Source: Herpetosiphon aurantiacus DSM 785 (GTDB lineage: Bacteria; Chloroflexota; Chloroflexia; Chloroflexales; Herpetosiphonaceae). Taken from it: a stretch of 64,000 nucleotides of DNA. The position numbers and the translations under genes are program-made. The notes below the pieces were generated by a model that was given only the letters and a program-made list of their open reading frames with translations, was not told the DNA's origin and did not search any database. Below are positions 62,950-64,000 of the stretch, in pieces; position 1 is the first letter of the stretch; the number at the start of each line of letters is the position of its first letter. The stretch is taken from assembly GCA_000018565.1 (NCBI GenBank), contig CP000875.1, positions 883,199-947,198 on the forward strand. The letters run 5' to 3'.

Positions 62950-64000
62950 GTGAGCCGCTTCAGCGATGTCACCAACATTTGGTCAACCATAAAAGAAATT
63001 GATGTGCGCGATATTCGCGATCAGGCCGATTTGCCCTGTCGGATTGCGCTACTTGGCCATGCGACCTTCGGGCGCGATTTGATTATGCGCTTGTTGACGC
63101 TTGGCGCTCAACGTTTTCCCGCCCGTACTCCGCAAGTCAGCATCATCGATTTACCCTTGGGCCGCGAACAGGCTACCGATCTCAACCGCGTCGATTTGAT
63201 TGTACTCACGCTCGATGCTAGCCAAGCCTTGAGTTACGATGAGTTTCTGGCCTACGAAAAATTGGCGATTCTGCCAGTGCCACTGTTGATCGCCGTTTGG
63301 GGTACGAATCTCCCTAAAAGCTCCGAAAGCACCCACCAAGCTGATCTGCAAGCATCGCCAGCGGTGTTGCTCGACCCACAAGCCGAGCCGGCAACCCAGC
63401 GCAAAATGCTGGCCAAAGCGGTGCTCGAACTCGTACCAGAAGCGTTGCATATTGCGGCTGCTCGGCGCTACCCAGGCTTGCGCAGCGAAGTTACCAATAA
63501 TTTGATTAGCAGCGTTTCGCTGAGCAATGCGACTTTTGCTTTTACCTCGGGCATTCCCGAGATGATTCCCGTGCTGAATTTGCCATTGAACGCCGCCGAT
63601 ATGCTGGTATTGACCAAGAATCAGGCGCTGTTGGCCTATCGCGTGGCCTTGGCTATGGGTGCTGAAGGCGATTTTAGTGCCATGATTCGTGAATTGCTGC
63701 CCGTGGTTGGCGGTGGTTTCCTCTGGCGACAACTGGCACGCCAATTGGTCGGTCTGATTCCAGGCATTGGCTTATTGCCCAAAGTTGCGGTGGCCTATGC
63801 AGGCACGTTTGTGACTGGGATTGCGGCATGGCGCTGGTATGAACGTGGCGAGTTGGTCAGCAAAGCCGAATTACAAAGCCTCGTCAAAGCAGCCTTAGAA
63901 GAAGGCCGACAACGAGCCAAGGCGCTGATTGGTAATCGTAAGGCTGACGATGATCCCACTGCATCAGCCAAACCCAGTTTTCGCCAACGGATCGGCGCAG
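62950..64000 (+). CDS. DUF697-like protein with degenerate GTPase domain, 5' part
   Basis: The frame is open to the window edge (350 residues seen). The start is GTG 62950, with GGAGG 4 bases upstream. Residues 25-130 resemble an Era-like G domain: CRIALLGHATFGRDLIMRLL at the P-loop (G-x4-G-R-D instead of G-K-S/T), VSIIDLPLG at the switch II position, VDLIVLTLDASQAL, and LLIAVWGTNLP where N-K-x-D would be. Residues 165-310 are hydrophobic with IPEMIPVLNLPLNAADMLVLTKNQ and IPGIGLLPKVAVAYAGTFVTGIAAW, as in the DUF697 membrane-associated domain. Probably a GTP-binding-deficient relative of YcjF-type proteins. Confidence 0.7.
   Translation, partial: MSRFSDVTNIWSTIKEIDVRDIRDQADLPCRIALLGHATFGRDLIMRLLTLGAQRFPARTPQVSIIDLPLGREQATDLNRVDLIVLTLDASQALSYDEFLAYEKLAILPVPLLIAVWGTNLPKSSESTHQADLQASPAVLLDPQAEPATQRKMLAKAVLELVPEALHIAAARRYPGLRSEVTNNLISSVSLSNATFAFTSGIPEMIPVLNLPLNAADMLVLTKNQALLAYRVALAMGAEGDFSAMIRELLPVVGGGFLWRQLARQLVGLIPGIGLLPKVAVAYAGTFVTGIAAWRWYERGELVSKAELQSLVKAALEEGRQRAKALIGNRKADDDPTASAKPSFRQRIGA

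Noticed and set aside
63151-63744. A 197-residue minus-strand frame at the right end
   Set aside because: It lies antisense to the plus-strand DUF697-like frame, which has a ribosome binding site, a start codon and coherent domain features.

Overview
The window looks like chromosomal DNA of a filamentous Chloroflexota bacterium, most likely Herpetosiphon or a close relative. This is inferred from gene content and style: roughly 50% GC by eye, many GNAT acetyltransferases, LVIVD and Kelch propeller proteins, LuxE-family ligases, caspase-like peptidases, and intergenic spaces full of CACGAAG-type dispersed repeats. No database search was possible. Nearly all genes are chromosomal housekeeping or accessory genes. 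I found no prophage, insertion sequence or CRISPR array.

Layout. 1-6 kb: end of an acetyltransferase, two peroxiredoxin-like paralogs, membrane proteins, and a pseudouridine synthase with a very long Arg/Gly/Asp/Phe repeat tail. 6-14 kb: an LVIVD propeller, acetyltransferases, a propeller lipoprotein, holB and a stand-alone receiver domain. 14.3 kb: tRNA-Ser(GGA). 14.6-20 kb: LuxE-family ligase with an MFS transporter, a diguanylate cyclase and glpK. 20-26 kb: a small degenerate NACHT-like protein facing a compact five-gene operon (OmpR-type regulator, PAS histidine kinase, MoxR ATPase, DUF58, DUF4129). 26-36 kb: DUF1295 enzyme, GT39-like enzyme, hemolysin III, ppc, an acetyl-CoA hydrolase/transferase and ligA. 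36-42 kb: an AT-rich DUF6232-like gene, rtcB, a two-domain VOC dioxygenase, three tandem paralogous membrane proteins with a decayed fourth copy, and tRNA-Val(CAC). 42-50 kb: a two-component pair, two glycosyltransferases, a Kelch protein, udk, and a small membrane gene split by a -1 frameshift at U UUU UUA.

50.3-60.1 kb is the most unusual block. It runs, all on the plus strand, from a caspase-like peptidase (consensus -35 with a palindrome over the -10) through a catalase-fold protein, a LodA/GoxA-like quinoprotein oxidase, a LodB-like flavoprotein whose start overlaps lodA, and three tandem FAD-dependent oxidoreductase paralogs. LodA-type oxidases release hydrogen peroxide and need a LodB-type flavoprotein to build their cysteine tryptophylquinone cofactor, so a catalase-fold neighbour makes sense. 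Whether the caspase and the three extra flavoproteins belong to the same system is open.

60-64 kb: PfpI-type protein, Nudix hydrolase, zinc-ribbon membrane protein, DUF3224 protein, a large GC-rich inverted repeat and the start of a DUF697-like protein with a degenerate P-loop. Many start codons were moved inward from the longest open frame to a start with a Shine-Dalgarno sequence; these choices are explained in the entries.
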